From NCBI RefSeq assembly GCF_017355855.1, contig NZ_JAFEWD010000013.1:107662-171661 (forward strand): DNA of 64,000 bases, given 5' to 3'. Position 1 is the stretch's first letter; each line of letters starts with the position of its first letter. Shown piece after piece: positions 63,898 to 64,000 of this stretch. This stretch comes from Pedobacter sp. SYSU D00535. Its GTDB lineage: Bacteria; Bacteroidota; Bacteroidia; Sphingobacteriales; Sphingobacteriaceae. Below the pieces are notes generated by a model. That model saw only the letters and a program-made list of their open reading frames with translations. It was not told the DNA's origin and did no database searches. The position numbers and the translations under genes were made by a program.

Positions 63898-64000
63898 GCT
63901 GGTGTTTTTAGTTCCTCATACACGTCTTGTTCGAACGCTTTAGCGAGTCGGTCGATTCCTTTACTTTCTTTAGAATATCCACCTACTTTATGTATTCTAT
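63819..64000 (-). CDS. Partial cassette gene at window edge
   Basis: A minus-strand frame enters from beyond 64000 and reads RIHKVGGYSKESKGIDRLAK, then AFEQDVYEELKT, before running through attC-like site 5 to a TGA at 63821-63819. The charged helical composition looks protein-like up to about 63898; the part over the repeat may be accidental. No family recognised. Confidence 0.35.
   Translation of the reverse strand, partial: RIHKVGGYSKESKGIDRLAKAFEQDVYEELKTPAHNIAFAKMAANVTFETFLHLTKFYA

Overview
The window looks like chromosomal DNA from a member of the Bacteroidota, most likely the family Sphingobacteriaceae (Pedobacter-like). This rests on the gene families present: DUF2807 'GIN' adhesin-like protein, DUF2490, GH3-like acyl-adenylating enzyme, FKBP-type lipoproteins, GH28/CE8 pectin enzymes and an ECF sigma factor of the type common in this family. 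Several intergenic regions carry TAnnTTTG, the -7 promoter element of Bacteroidota, and Shine-Dalgarno sequences are generally weak. I saw no rRNA, tRNA or CRISPR array.

Region by region. 1-8.7 kb: an MscS-type channel cut by the window edge, an SDR-TetR pair with two palindromic operator copies, a GH28 polygalacturonase, a bile-acid-symporter-like transporter, an exported methyltransferase, an APC permease and a PAS-LuxR regulator. 8.7-20.5 kb: an accessory-looking stretch with three decayed or frameshifted genes (one near 4.3 kb, an alpha/beta hydrolase at 8.7-9.2 kb, a GyrI-like protein at 17.9-18.35 kb), a GNAT protein, a radical-SAM/partner DNA-repair pair, two tandem CE8 pectinesterases, a lipoprotein-like SDR, a DEDDh exonuclease and AlkC. 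20.8-24.6 kb: an OmpR/HisKA two-component system, an 11-bp-phased repeat array, then a Usp-like protein and a bestrophin. 25.0-32.8 kb: a housekeeping lipid-synthesis block (yceD/DUF177, rpmF, plsX, fabH, accB, accC), then tatC, rpiB and an M28 peptidase.

32.8-49.5 kb: FKBP lipoproteins, a classical photolyase with a TIGR01777 epimerase, a small 2Fe-2S protein, a DASH-type cryptochrome, the 2-oxoglutarate dehydrogenase genes sucA and sucB (the E2 has two lipoyl domains), DUF2490, GIN-domain and M1 peptidase genes, and lpdA. SucA, SucB and Lpd would make a complete E1/E2/E3 complex. 49.6-60.6 kb: VOC, AraC and DUF2867 genes, murB, an ECF sigma factor, a polyprenyl synthetase, TerC, the run recJ-lptB-GH3, and an MBL-fold hydrolase.

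60.56-64.0 kb is the most unusual part. Five imperfect palindromes of 129-135 bp, each bounded by 7-bp RYYYAAC/GTTRRRY-like boxes, separate unrelated small genes that all lie on the minus strand (DUF6984-like, two small membrane proteins, a DUF4269 nucleotidyltransferase-like protein, a partial gene at the edge). At each site the minus-strand gene stops at or just before one box. This is the layout of an integron gene-cassette array with attC sites. One cassette also carries an IS110-type transposase remnant, and two share an identical-position 44-bp leader. On cassette polarity, any integrase should lie beyond position 64000. The array ends exactly on the stop codon of the MBL gene.
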